Source: Planctomyces sp.
GTDB lineage: Bacteria; Planctomycetota; Planctomycetia; Planctomycetales; Planctomycetaceae
Assembly: GCA_016795105.1 (NCBI GenBank)
Contig: JAEUIH010000014.1
Span: 23,558 to 87,557, forward strand
Reading direction: 5' to 3'
Length of the DNA: 64,000 bases
A model generated the notes under the pieces. It searched no databases, was not told where the DNA came from, and was given only the letters and a program-made list of their open reading frames with translations. Positions 28,538 through 37,261 of the stretch are shown here, piece by piece. Numbering within the stretch: the stretch's first letter is position 1; every line of letters begins with the position of its first letter. Position numbers and translations under genes: made by a program.

Positions 28538-28957
28538 ATGAAGAAGAACGATCCGGTTTCCAACGTGATGACCAAGACTCTTGTGACATTGGATATCAAT
28601 GAGCCCATATCGAAAGCTCGGCAGTTGTTTGAAACATCCGGTGTTCATCATTTGCCGGTCGTCAGTGGTGATGAGCTTGTCGGGATCATGAGCTGGACGG
28701 ATTTCCTGAGGATCAGCTTTGGTGAGTTCGGAAATCAGGATGTTCGCAGTCTGGATGCGGTACTGGATCATACCTATAAGCTTGCAGACGTGATGCAGAA
28801 GAATCCGACGACGATTCCGGTGTCAGGAATGGTCCGAGACGCGGCCCATGTTTTGGCGAATGGTGGGTTCCATTCACTACCGGTCGTTGATGGCAAGAAG
28901 CTGGTTGGTCTGATTACGTCAACGGATCTGATTCGGTATTTGGTAGAGCAATACTAG
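28538..28957 (+). CDS. Tandem CBS-domain protein
   Basis: A 139-residue protein made almost wholly of two CBS motifs, DPVSNVMTKTLVTLDINEPI...HHLPVVSGDELVGIMSWTDFL and LADVMQKNPTTIPVSGMV...HSLPVVDGKKLVGLITSTDLIRYL. Such pairs form Bateman modules that bind adenosine nucleotides or S-adenosylmethionine and act as energy sensors or regulators. There is no attached effector domain. The UspA-like gene follows 37 bases later, suggesting a small stress or energy-sensing operon. Confidence 0.92.
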   Translation: MKKNDPVSNVMTKTLVTLDINEPISKARQLFETSGVHHLPVVSGDELVGIMSWTDFLRISFGEFGNQDVRSLDAVLDHTYKLADVMQKNPTTIPVSGMVRDAAHVLANGGFHSLPVVDGKKLVGLITSTDLIRYLVEQY

Positions 28958-28994
28958 AGTAAAACCATACTGACGTAGTTGTCGGGAGGCAGCC

Positions 28995-29450
28995 ATGTTA
29001 CCACGGTTTCGACATATACTCGTGCCGCTTGATTTCACAGCCAAGAATCAGGCGGCGCTGGATATCGCGTTTGACTTTGCTGTTCGAGAGCAGGCCGTGG
29101 TTTCGTTGCTGCATGTCATTGAGACGATTCACGGACCTCAGGATCCGGAGGACCCTGAGTTAAGAGACTTCTATGGTCGACTGAACCACAATGCTGAGTC
29201 CGAACTGGACTCGAAGGCTCAGCGGTTCATGGCTGCGGGAGTGCGAGTGAATCAGCGAGTGAGATTTGGGGCGAGGCCGACGGAAATTGTGCGATATGCG
29301 TCTGAGCACGCCGTCGATTTGATCATCATGAGTTCCCATGCCGTTGATCGAGCACACCCAGCCACAAGTCTGGCCACTGTAAGTTATCAGGTTTCAGTGC
29401 TCTGCGATTCACCCATTATGCTGGTGAAGTCTCACCCGCAACGGGTGTGA
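28995..29450 (+). CDS. Universal stress protein (UspA family)
   Basis: A 151-residue UspA-fold protein: FRHILVPLDFTAKNQAALDIAFDFA at the start, SLLHVIETIHG, VDLIIMSSHAVDR and a final SVLCDSPIMLVKSHP. The nucleotide-binding G-2x-G-9x-G(S/T) loop is not clear (SSHAVDRAHPATSLATVSYQV), so ATP binding is uncertain. The last 35 bases overlap the end of the convergent acyltransferase gene. Confidence 0.92.
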   Translation: MLPRFRHILVPLDFTAKNQAALDIAFDFAVREQAVVSLLHVIETIHGPQDPEDPELRDFYGRLNHNAESELDSKAQRFMAAGVRVNQRVRFGARPTEIVRYASEHAVDLIIMSSHAVDRAHPATSLATVSYQVSVLCDSPIMLVKSHPQRV

Positions 29451-30180
29451 ACTCCACGCCGCCGATACCAGCAAGTGATTCCATGATGAAATCGGTCATC
29501 TCAGAGAGAATCTGGTGAGTGGGCTTTCGGCCCTGCCATTTCGAAAGGTCGAGCGGTTGTCCGTAGGTGACTCGAGTATGAGTCCACGTGAAGAAAGCTC
29601 TGACCATGGAGCTGCTTCTGGGAGCGTCGTGGATGAAGACCGGTATGACCGGCACGTTTGCCTTTAGAGCAAGCCATGCGACGCCTGTACCGCCGGGCAG
29701 CAACCGTTCGTTTGGGGCGGAGGTGTTGAGTCTTCCTTCAGGGAAGAGGCCCAGCAGGCGACCTTCTTTCAGGCGTTGAAGGGCGTCCTTCGCCGGAGCC
29801 ATATCCTTGCCATCGCGATCTACAGGGATCGACTGCATTGCTCGGCAGACCCAACTCACCACACCGCCCCGAACGTAATATTCGCGGGCCATCATGAATC
29901 CGATGACTCGGAGGCGGCGCACCTTGAACTGATCGAAGTGCCGAATCCAGAGAATTGCGGGGTCAACGGGGCTGGTGTGATTGGCAACAATAATTGCCGG
30001 CCCATGCTCTGGGATCGTGCACGTGTTGGTGGCCTTCCAGTGGAAGAACAAGAGTGACTGAAGTCTGGCAATCTGATAGCAAACCCAGGCCTCCCATCCC
30101 TCGGCGCATTTCAATGCTCGAAAGATTCCAGTCGCAATAAGCACCGATAGGGCGATGCTGATCCAGAGAATCCAGTTCAT
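29416..30180 (-). CDS. 1-acyl-glycerol-3-phosphate acyltransferase (PlsC-like)
   Basis: A 254-residue membrane acyltransferase. The N-terminal span WILWISIALSVLIATGIF precedes motif I NHTSPVDPAIL (HX4D), motif II around REYYVRGGVVSW, motif III FPEGRLN and motif IV VPVIPVFIHDAP. It should transfer an acyl chain to lysophosphatidic acid or a related lysophospholipid. The C-terminus overlaps the UspA gene by 35 bases tail to tail. Confidence 0.9.
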   Translation of the reverse strand: MNWILWISIALSVLIATGIFRALKCAEGWEAWVCYQIARLQSLLFFHWKATNTCTIPEHGPAIIVANHTSPVDPAILWIRHFDQFKVRRLRVIGFMMAREYYVRGGVVSWVCRAMQSIPVDRDGKDMAPAKDALQRLKEGRLLGLFPEGRLNTSAPNERLLPGGTGVAWLALKANVPVIPVFIHDAPRSSSMVRAFFTWTHTRVTYGQPLDLSKWQGRKPTHQILSEMTDFIMESLAGIGGVEFTPVAGETSPA

Positions 30181-30291
30181 TCAATCAGATACAGAGGTTC
30201 TGGCGGATGCAGAAGATTCCGGGGACCGGAAGGAGTAAGGGAGGGAGCGACATATGGTGGGAGAAATTCGTTGATTCGTCAACGAAAATCA

Positions 30292-30317
30292 GCGCATAAA
30301 AAAAGCCCTTCGGGGCT
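30292..30317 (-). terminator. Orphan intrinsic terminator, minus strand
   Basis: On the minus strand AGCCC / GGGCT (loop CGAA) is followed by seven T and ATGCGC. The genes on both sides point away from it, so it would end an unrecognised minus-strand transcript starting somewhere in 30320-30670. The T7-ATGCGC tail is the same as at 685-697. Confidence 0.65.
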
Positions 30318-30603
30318 AAGCTTTGTGCGGGGACTGAACGACGAAGGGAACTGGGGATGTTGACATTGGATGGGTCAGCCACGGTCAACAAGTGTATTCT
30401 TCGTTCAACACAAGCTCAGTAAGCTCGAAGGGCTCGCTGGGATGCTCTTTAGAGGTAGCACGAACTGTGCCATTGACAGGAAAAATTCTGAGAAACGAAG
30501 CGTTCATGCTGAAAGAAGCCAAAAATCGTTGGGCGCTGGCAGAGTGAATAGGCAAAAGACTACACAAATTCGCTGAGCGCCGATGGTCTCAAATCTTGAA
30601 TTA

Positions 30604-30658
30604 TCGGCGCCGAAGGCGTAATGTGGGTGTCGAAACGCTTCGGCGCCGAACTTCGGCG
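30604..30658. repeat. GC-rich inverted-repeat cluster before the sigma-54 activator
   Basis: TCGGCGCCGAAGGCGT (30604-30619) is repeated in inverse orientation as ACGCTTCGGCGCCGA (30635-30649), one base shorter, around a 15-base loop. The right arm also belongs to CGCCGAA-C-TTCGGCG (30644-30658). It ends 13 bases before the GTG start, so it could be an autoregulatory operator, a leader hairpin hiding the ribosome-binding site, or a REP-type element. Confidence 0.6.
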
Positions 30659-30671
30659 CTAGTGATTTCGG

Positions 30672-33600
30672 GTGAATTTGGGGGATTTGCAGGTGCTTTG
30701 GTTTGGAACAAACGCTGGAACAACGCACCGCGACTTGAGGGTTTTGGTCGGTGCTTGTGTTGGACTTGTGGTGACATATTCGGTTGCGGTGATGTGGTAT
30801 GTGGCCACATTTCCAGACGCCGGCGTTCGTTGTTTGTTGCCTGAAAGCTCGATGGCTCACACGGGTGGCGGCGTCGAGGTTGCTCAGTTTGTGGATGAGA
30901 CAGTTGTGCCATCTCCAGGCAAAGGCGACCGGCTGATCAGCATTAATTCTCGGCCAGTGACCACGTTTCTCGATGTCGTGGAACAATTGTCATCGCTTCG
31001 TTCTGCGAAGATTGAGCCTGGGGGGCAGTTAGCTCCGGGGTCGGACCCGAGTGAGGAGCCAGTACCTGGACTGGTGGAGATCTTTGGGCGAGACGGCAAG
31101 TCGGCGCCGGAGCGGCTGGTGGAGGTGAAGTTCCGGGTGCTTTCTTCGGCGAAGCCAGAGTTGGAGAACCGAGTCTACATACCGATTCGTCCGATCCACA
31201 TATTCGATATTTCTATGACGATGGTTTGGTTTGTTTGCCAGTTGTTGATTCTGGGCGTAGCTTTGGCGGGTTACTGGCACAGGCCGTTTGACCGGGTTTC
31301 TCAGAACTTCTGTCTGATGTGTTGTGCATCGATGGGCGCGTTTGTCGCGGGGTTTCATTGGTGGATTCTGGCAAGTAGTCCTTTGCTGAACATACCGTTC
31401 ATTATTTGTGCTGCGATGTTGCCGGCGATGGTGTTGAACTTCTTTCTCGTGTTTCCGGCTGAGCCGGAGTTTGTGCGTCGACATCGTCCCTGGATGCAGT
31501 TCCTGTTGTTTGGGCCGGCGTCGATTTGCGCGATGTTGCTTGTGATTGTGTATTGGTCTGCGTGGTGTTTGAACGGCCGGCCGGATTCGACAGGTGCTTT
31601 GAATGTTTATCAGCGGATGGCTGTGATCGTGCGAATGGTGCTGCTGGACGGGTCGGGAGAGGTCGACTTTGTGGGACTCTCGACCAGTCTGTTGTCGCTG
31701 CTGCGAACGCTGGTGCATGCATCGATCGGGGTTGCTTCAGTGTACTTTGGGGCCACTGTCGTTCAGCTGGGGACGAGTTTTCGGCGAATCCAGAATCCAC
31801 GGGAGCGTTATCAGGCGATGACGATCCTCGTGGCGGCACTCGTTTCCACACTGCCCATCGGCTACACGCTGTATCTGGCCTACTTTCGAAAGATCGACTT
31901 TGCACTCGGTCATGCTCAGGCCCCGATGTTTATGGCGAGCATGTTGTTCATGGCTGCATATGCGCATGGAATGTTTCGGCATCGGCTGATGCTTGCGGAC
32001 GATGTTTCGCGGAGCGGCCGTTATACATTGATGTCGCTTGGAGTATCGGGGAGCTTTGCGACGTTTCTGGCGATCGGTGGTGTGGCGGCACATGCGTATC
32101 AGTTGCCCCTGAATTCTTCGACAGCGCAGGAAATCTCTCTTTTCCTGATTTTGCTTCTGGCAGCGTCTCTGAGTCTGTGGGTGAGGGACCGGCTGCAGTC
32201 GGTGGTCGATCGACAGTTCTTCAGTGAGAAGTATCAACTGGATCGAACGTTAACTCAGCTGAACAGAGCGGCCGGGATTCTGGCTGACCCCTCAGGACTG
32301 GCCGACATTACATTGAAGACGTGTCAGGATGTGATCGACGCATCGTTTTCCGCGATGTATGCGCGAGACACTCATGGAGTGTTTCGACTGATGGGATCAC
32401 GCTCAGCAGCATCGTTGCCGACCGTTCTGAAAGCGGACCAGGTTCCGGGGGATGATGGGCCTGTGGTTCAGAGAGTTCCCACATCGAATCGCGAGTCGAT
32501 GACCGTAATTCAGAAATTGATGTTTGAACTGAAAGCGGAGTTACTGCTGTTCCTGCAGGACGACAACGGACCTGGTGGAATCATAGTTGTTGGTCGCCGG
32601 CGAGGCGGGACGTCGTATTCGGCGGAAGATATTGCATTTCTGCAGGCGATCGGGCAGATGAGTATGCTGGCTCTGCAGAGTTCTCGTGCCAATCAGACGC
32701 TGGCAAAACTGGACGCCGAGTTAAAAGTCAAAGTGGACCGCATTTCCGAACAGCAGCGACAGTTGGCAATGCTCCGAGCGGAACTAACCAATCTGCAGCG
32801 GGATGCAGGGCAGGTACCGGCATTGGCCGGCGATGAGACGTTTATGCGAGACGGTGTTCGAGGCAACAGTCCGGCACTTCTGGATGTCCTTGATCAGATT
32901 CGCAAAGTTGCTCGAAGTTCTTCAACAGTACTGGTGCGAGGGGAGAGCGGAACAGGCAAGGAATTACTGGCCCGGGTGATTCATCGTAACAGTGAGCGAT
33001 CAGCAGCCCCGCTGGTTTCGGTCAACTGTGCTGCGCTGTCGTCATCGTTGCTGGAAAGTGAACTGTTCGGGCATGTGAAAGGCGCGTTTACGGGCGCTCA
33101 TGCGGACAAGGTCGGGCGATTTCAGGCTGCCCATGGCGGAACATTGTTTCTGGACGAGATCGGAGACATTTCTGCGGAGACGCAGGTCAAACTTCTTCGA
33201 GTCCTGCAGGAGCGGTGTTTTGAACCGGTTGGCAGTGATCGAACGGTTCAGGTGGATGTGCGTCTGATCGCCGCTACGAATCGGGATCTGGAGTCGATGA
33301 TTGCGGCCGGCGAATTTCGTGAAGACCTGTACTATCGACTGAATGTGGTCAGTGTTACTTTGCCTCCGCTGCGACAGAGAAAAGAGGACTTGATTGAGTT
33401 GATCTTTTTCTTCCTGAGCCGATCATCGCAGAAGGCTCGGAAGCAGATTCGTCAAATCGACCCGGAAGCGATTGCCGCTCTGGAACAGCACGACTGGCCC
33501 GGGAACATTCGCGAGTTGGAGAATGTGATGGAGCGAGCGGTGGTGTTGGCAGATACTGATGTTATCCGGGTGCAGGACCTGCCGCAGACGCTGCGACAGA

Positions 33601-33878
33601 ATACTCAGGCACAACGGCCAATTGTGATTCAGGCGGTTTCGAGACCCGTCAATGCATCGGAATCCCGTAGAGGTTTCTCCGAAGCTGTGTCTGCGAGTGA
33701 GTCAACAGAATTGCTCAGCGGAGGCATTGACGGACTGGGTGCTGAAGAGGAGGAGCGTTTGCTGCGGGAAGTCCTGAGGTCATGCGGGGGCAATAAGGCG
33801 AGTGCGGCCCGTCGACTGAATCTTCCTCGAAGCACGTTCTACAGCAAATGCAAGAAATACGGGATTCAGCCGGGATGA
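30672..33878 (+). CDS. Membrane-bound sigma-54-dependent transcriptional activator
   Basis: A 1068-residue protein. One membrane span (~22-47) is followed by an extracytoplasmic PDZ-like segment (~66-160, with [24 protein letters not shown]), then about nine further hydrophobic segments from ~182 to ~503. Next come a linker ([17 protein letters not shown]) like those in multi-span sensor kinases, a GAF-like domain (~530-690), a coiled coil, and AAA+ with Walker [14 protein letters not shown] (~755), [13 protein letters not shown] (~804) and [11 protein letters not shown] Fis helix-turn-helix ends it ([20 protein letters not shown]). It seems to sense at the membrane and activate RpoN promoters directly. 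The start is GTG. The stop overlaps tsaE. Confidence 0.9.
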   Translation: MNLGDLQVLWFGTNAGTTHRDLRVLVGACVGLVVTYSVAVMWYVATFPDAGVRCLLPESSMAHTGGGVEVAQFVDETVVPSPGKGDRLISINSRPVTTFLDVVEQLSSLRSAKIEPGGQLAPGSDPSEEPVPGLVEIFGRDGKSAPERLVEVKFRVLSSAKPELENRVYIPIRPIHIFDISMTMVWFVCQLLILGVALAGYWHRPFDRVSQNFCLMCCASMGAFVAGFHWWILASSPLLNIPFIICAAMLPAMVLNFFLVFPAEPEFVRRHRPWMQFLLFGPASICAMLLVIVYWSAWCLNGRPDSTGALNVYQRMAVIVRMVLLDGSGEVDFVGLSTSLLSLLRTLVHASIGVASVYFGATVVQLGTSFRRIQNPRERYQAMTILVAALVSTLPIGYTLYLAYFRKIDFALGHAQAPMFMASMLFMAAYAHGMFRHRLMLADDVSRSGRYTLMSLGVSGSFATFLAIGGVAAHAYQLPLNSSTAQEISLFLILLLAASLSLWVRDRLQSVVDRQFFSEKYQLDRTLTQLNRAAGILADPSGLADITLKTCQDVIDASFSAMYARDTHGVFRLMGSRSAASLPTVLKADQVPGDDGPVVQRVPTSNRESMTVIQKLMFELKAELLLFLQDDNGPGGIIVVGRRRGGTSYSAEDIAFLQAIGQMSMLALQSSRANQTLAKLDAELKVKVDRISEQQRQLAMLRAELTNLQRDAGQVPALAGDETFMRDGVRGNSPALLDVLDQIRKVARSSSTVLVRGESGTGKELLARVIHRNSERSAAPLVSVNCAALSSSLLESELFGHVKGAFTGAHADKVGRFQAAHGGTLFLDEIGDISAETQVKLLRVLQERCFEPVGSDRTVQVDVRLIAATNRDLESMIAAGEFREDLYYRLNVVSVTLPPLRQRKEDLIELIFFFLSRSSQKARKQIRQIDPEAIAALEQHDWPGNIRELENVMERAVVLADTDVIRVQDLPQTLRQNTQAQRPIVIQAVSRPVNASESRRGFSEAVSASESTELLSGGIDGLGAEEEERLLREVLRSCGGNKASAARRLNLPRSTFYSKCKKYGIQPG

Positions 33879-34375
33879 AAGACAGTTACGGTGGACATCA
33901 TATCCGGACTGTGGACTGTGAGGATGAGGCTGCCACGGATTGTCTGGGGCGCTGTCTGGCGGACATCGTCGAAGGCGGCCTTGTGATAACGCTGGATGGA
34001 GAGCTCGGTTCCGGGAAAACTCGACTTGTGCGCTCACTTTGCGACAGTCTTGGTGTCGGGCCGAATCAGGTCAACAGCCCGACGTTTGTAATCCTTCAGT
34101 TCTACACAGATGGACGAGTGCCGATTGCCCATTTTGATACATATCGACTTGCAGATGTCGATGAGTTCCTTGCGATCGGAGCTGACGAGTATCTGAACAG
34201 TACTGAGTGGTTGTGTCTGGTGGAGTGGGCGAATCGAGTTGAGGAGATTTTGCCTGAGGACCGACTCCGGATTCGGATTACTCAGACAGGTGTCGGTTCC
34301 CGGCGATTTGAGTTTGAGGCCGGAGGTGACCGATCAGAGCTGGTTTTGAAGAAACTTCGGACGGAGTCAATTTGA
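33875..34375 (+). CDS. tsaE: tRNA threonylcarbamoyladenosine biosynthesis protein TsaE
   Basis: A 166-residue P-loop ATPase needed with TsaB and TsaD for the t6A modification at position 37 of ANN-decoding tRNAs. Walker A is [14 protein letters not shown] (~42-55); [11 protein letters not shown] and IAHFDTYRL are the family motifs, and [19 protein letters not shown] ends the core. ATG 33875 overlaps the stop of the activator gene by four bases (ATGA), preferred over the longer frame starting at 33848. Coupling to a sensor gene is unusual for an essential tRNA-modification gene. Confidence 0.93.
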   Translation: MKDSYGGHHIRTVDCEDEAATDCLGRCLADIVEGGLVITLDGELGSGKTRLVRSLCDSLGVGPNQVNSPTFVILQFYTDGRVPIAHFDTYRLADVDEFLAIGADEYLNSTEWLCLVEWANRVEEILPEDRLRIRITQTGVGSRRFEFEAGGDRSELVLKKLRTESI

Positions 34376-34423
34376 ATCAGGCTGGAGGGCTGAATCACGG
34401 CGTCAGTCTGAACCTCGGTGAGA

Positions 34424-35224
34424 TCAGCGGGCGGTCCAGCCACCGTCGACGGTCAGCAGGCTGCCGGTCATGTAGCTGCTGGCGGGGCTTGCGAGGAGGA
34501 TAGCGGCGCCCTGGATTTCATGGAGTTCGCCCCAGCGTTCGAGAGCCACAGCGCCGAGGATGTTTTTCTTTGCATCTTCTGTGTCAGCGATGGGGATGTT
34601 CATCGGCGTGAGAAACGGACCGGGGCAGATGGCGTTGCAGGTGATGCCAAAAGGTGCGAGTTCGAGACCAAGACCTCGCGTCATTTGTACGACAGCACCT
34701 TTGCTGGCTGTGTAGGGAGTTCGATTTGCGAGTCCGACGACACCGAGGGTACTGGCAAGATTCACAATGCGGCCGTAACCGGCGGACTTCATGTGGGGGA
34801 TGACTGCCTTGCAGCAGAGCCATGTGCCGTCGACGTTGGTCTTTTGAACTTCCTGGAACTGTTCATAAGTCAGCGAATCGATACTTCCTCGAATATTGAT
34901 TCCTGCGCTGTTGACGAGAATATCAATGCGGTTGAAGCGACCGATCGTGGCGGCGACGAGTGCCTTTACATCGGACGGTGATGTTACGTTGGCAGCGACG
35001 GCAATAGCAGGTACATTGAAACCTGATGAGAGTTCCTGAGCGACTTCGGCCCCTTCGGACTGATCACGGCTGGCGATCACGATCGATGCACCGGCGGAAG
35101 CGAGCCCGGCAGCGATTGCGGCTCCAAGACCCTTGGAGCCGCCTGTGACAATCGCTACCTGGCCGTTCAGGCTGAACTGAGCAATTCCAGGGAGTGAACG
35201 CAGATTGACGGATGCGGACGTCAT
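34424..35224 (-). CDS. Short-chain dehydrogenase/reductase
   Basis: A 266-residue NAD(P)-dependent SDR. The nucleotide loop is GGSKGLGAAIAAGLA (~27-41), NSAGI is the NNAG-type motif, the catalytic serine is in NLASTLG and the YxxxK motif is YTASKGAVV. ICPGPFLTPM follows the active site and SYMTGSLLTVDGGWTA ends it. The closest known groups are gluconate 5-dehydrogenase and FabG-like reductases; the substrate is not determinable. nadB, on the same strand, lies ~90 bases upstream. Confidence 0.92.
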   Translation of the reverse strand: MTSASVNLRSLPGIAQFSLNGQVAIVTGGSKGLGAAIAAGLASAGASIVIASRDQSEGAEVAQELSSGFNVPAIAVAANVTSPSDVKALVAATIGRFNRIDILVNSAGINIRGSIDSLTYEQFQEVQKTNVDGTWLCCKAVIPHMKSAGYGRIVNLASTLGVVGLANRTPYTASKGAVVQMTRGLGLELAPFGITCNAICPGPFLTPMNIPIADTEDAKKNILGAVALERWGELHEIQGAAILLASPASSYMTGSLLTVDGGWTAR

Positions 35225-35317
35225 AACAAAGCGCCTTGCAGGATCTGTTGGTTTGAGTGGTACGTGTGGGCTGGTGAATCAGGAACAGAGGGATTCGAGA
35301 GCATGCTGGGTTTCAGG

Positions 35318-36958
35318 TCAAGGGCAGGGTGAATCCGTGTGAACTGTGATGTGAGATCTTTGTGCTTCGAGCATCTCAGGGTAGTCGGTTCGTGCGTGAA
35401 CGCCTCGACTTTCACGTCGTTCCTGTGCTGCGGCCGTCATGATCCGGCTGACGAGCATCATGTTTTGAAGTTCCCAGCCAGCGGGCTCGTTCAGATCTCT
35501 GCGGCAGACGTAGTTCGCCCAGAAATCCAGCTGTTGCCTGGCCGCCAGGAGATCCACTTCATTTCGGGTGATGCCAACACTGCGCCACATCAGACTGCGG
35601 AGGGAATTTCGGATATCGGCGAGGTCAAGAGCTTCGTCATCGTGGCCAGGTCGTCTGTCAGAAGAGTTTGAGAGTCTGGGAGCTGTAAACTGATCTGGCA
35701 TTTCGCGAGCGGCGGCGGAAGCGTTCACTCCGCAGCGAAGGCCAAAGACGACGCCTTCCAGCAGGCTATTGCTGGCGAGCCGATTTGCACCATGAAGACC
35801 GGTTGAGGTAACTTCGCCGGCTGCCCAGAGACCGGGGAGTGACGTCTGTCCGGAGAGGTCGGTCGTGACACCACCGATCATGTAATGTGCACCCGGACGT
35901 ACCGGGACTCGATCGCTGGTCATATCGAGTCCAAAGTCAGAGCAGACTTTCCGGATATGAGGAAACCGCTTCTTTACATGTTCCGGGTTCAGGTGAGACA
36001 GATCGAGATAGACGCAGGGGTGAGATGTGCGGGCCATTTGTCGAGTGATTGCCTGACTGACGACATCTCGGGGGGCAAGTTCCCCGGCATCATTGTAGTC
36101 GAACATAAATCGATGACCGCTGCTGTCCACAAGATGAGCACCTTCACCGCGGACGGCTTCGCTGATGAGATATCTGGAGCTGCCTGCGATGTAGAGAACG
36201 GTGGGATGAAACTGCATGAACTCCATATCACGCAATTCGCAGCCAGCGCGAAATGCAATGGCATGGCCATCGGCGGTGGCAATCTGAGGATTTGTTGTTT
36301 CACGGTAGATTGCGCCGGCCCCGCCGGTGCAGAGGATCGTTTGCTTGGCCCAGACAAAGGTACGGCCATGATTTGCATTCCAGACCAGGGCTCCTCGGCA
36401 GGCACCGTCACATGTCAGCAGATCGATTGTAAAGGTACGGGGCCAGAGATCGATATGTTCTGCTTCGTGAGCAGTGCGATTCATTGCTCGCATGACTTCC
36501 TGCCCCGTCGCATCGCCGAGTGCATGAGCGACGCGTGCGTGGCTGTGTCCGCCTTCAAGAGTCAGAGCAATCTGGCCATCGACTTCGTCAAACTCAGCTC
36601 CGTACGAAACGAGTTCGCGAATTCGTTCAGGCGCTTCTTTAACGACGAGGTCCACAACTTCCTGGTGGCACAGTCCTTTACCGGCAGCAAGAGTGTCATT
36701 GACGTGATTCGCAAAATCATCAAGAGGATCAAGCACACCGGCAATCCCACCCTGAGCATAGGCGCTGTTGGAATGCTGGAATGAATCTTTAGTCACGACA
36801 ACTGTTCGAAGGGAAGGGTCGACTGCGAGAGCTGCCCGGATCCCTGCAATCCCTCCACCAATGATCAGGACATCCGTGAATAAATGCGGGACTCGTTTGG
36901 GATCGAACGGAACGAGGTATCTGCGAAGGGAGGGGACAGTGATGGATCGGGACTTCAT
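35318..36958 (-). CDS. nadB: L-aspartate oxidase NadB
   Basis: A 546-residue flavoprotein that oxidises L-aspartate to iminoaspartate in de novo NAD synthesis. The FAD dinucleotide motif is GGGIAGIRAAL, followed by SAYAQGGIAGVLD and LEGGHSHARVAHALGDATG, which mark NadB and the succinate-dehydrogenase family. MQFHPTVLY, EAVRGEGAHLVD and ATGLHGANRLASNSLLE-type segments (here STGLHGANRLASNSLLE) complete the core. ATG 36958 is preferred; the 37021 start gives an unsupported 21-residue extension. No nadA or nadC lies nearby. Confidence 0.94.
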   Translation of the reverse strand: MKSRSITVPSLRRYLVPFDPKRVPHLFTDVLIIGGGIAGIRAALAVDPSLRTVVVTKDSFQHSNSAYAQGGIAGVLDPLDDFANHVNDTLAAGKGLCHQEVVDLVVKEAPERIRELVSYGAEFDEVDGQIALTLEGGHSHARVAHALGDATGQEVMRAMNRTAHEAEHIDLWPRTFTIDLLTCDGACRGALVWNANHGRTFVWAKQTILCTGGAGAIYRETTNPQIATADGHAIAFRAGCELRDMEFMQFHPTVLYIAGSSRYLISEAVRGEGAHLVDSSGHRFMFDYNDAGELAPRDVVSQAITRQMARTSHPCVYLDLSHLNPEHVKKRFPHIRKVCSDFGLDMTSDRVPVRPGAHYMIGGVTTDLSGQTSLPGLWAAGEVTSTGLHGANRLASNSLLEGVVFGLRCGVNASAAAREMPDQFTAPRLSNSSDRRPGHDDEALDLADIRNSLRSLMWRSVGITRNEVDLLAARQQLDFWANYVCRRDLNEPAGWELQNMMLVSRIMTAAAQERRESRGVHARTDYPEMLEAQRSHITVHTDSPCP

Positions 36959-37104
36959 AGTGATACCTGAGAAAATCGTTTTGCAGGCTTTGAGGGAACT
37001 GCATGTCAGATGGATGGTCAAATATTGTAGACAGTTCGATCACAGATTCGCTGGCAATCGGCCCCGATAACCCTCGGATCGCCCGAATTGGAGCGAGCCC
37101 GGTC

Positions 37105-37137
37105 TTGTGTCGCGGTTCTACTTGCATATATTATGCA
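37105..37137 (+). promoter_or_regulatory. Candidate promoter overlapped by a palindromic operator
   Basis: TTGTGT (37105-37110) and TATATT (37127-37132) are spaced by 16 bases, a plausible -35/-10 pair. TGCATA-TAT-TATGCA (37123-37137) is a perfect 6-3-6 palindrome covering the -10. It lies ~125 bases upstream of the first gene of the metal-handling cassette. Fur-family regulators (Fur, Zur) bind AT-rich palindromes at such positions; which regulator acts here is unknown. Confidence 0.42.
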
Positions 37138-37261
37138 TAAAGGATCGCGGCCAGGAGTTGCGGAGATGGTCGGTATCTGTTCCCTGTTTTCCACTCAATT
37201 TCGTGTTTTCTGCGACTCGAGGCCACGATCTGAGCGAGACATTCACGAAGGAGGAAGTGTG

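Larger units (their letters stand above)
30181..30671. other. Intergenic region with orphan terminator and inverted repeats
   Basis: 491 bases between divergent genes. It holds a minus-strand intrinsic terminator (30292-30317) with no minus-strand gene in front of it, and a GC-rich inverted-repeat cluster (30604-30658) just before the membrane-bound activator. Small frames on either strand have no protein character. Confidence 0.55.

Noticed and set aside
30504-30986. 160-codon minus-strand frame ending before the orphan terminator
   Set aside because: It overlaps the inverted repeats and the start of the activator gene; His/Pro/Arg-rich shadow composition. A non-coding transcript explains the terminator better.
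34418-34981. 187-codon plus-strand frame
   Set aside because: Antisense to the SDR gene, whose catalytic motifs are clear.
35885-36784. 299-codon plus-strand frame
   Set aside because: Fully antisense to nadB, whose motifs are intact; the frame is a codon-bias shadow.
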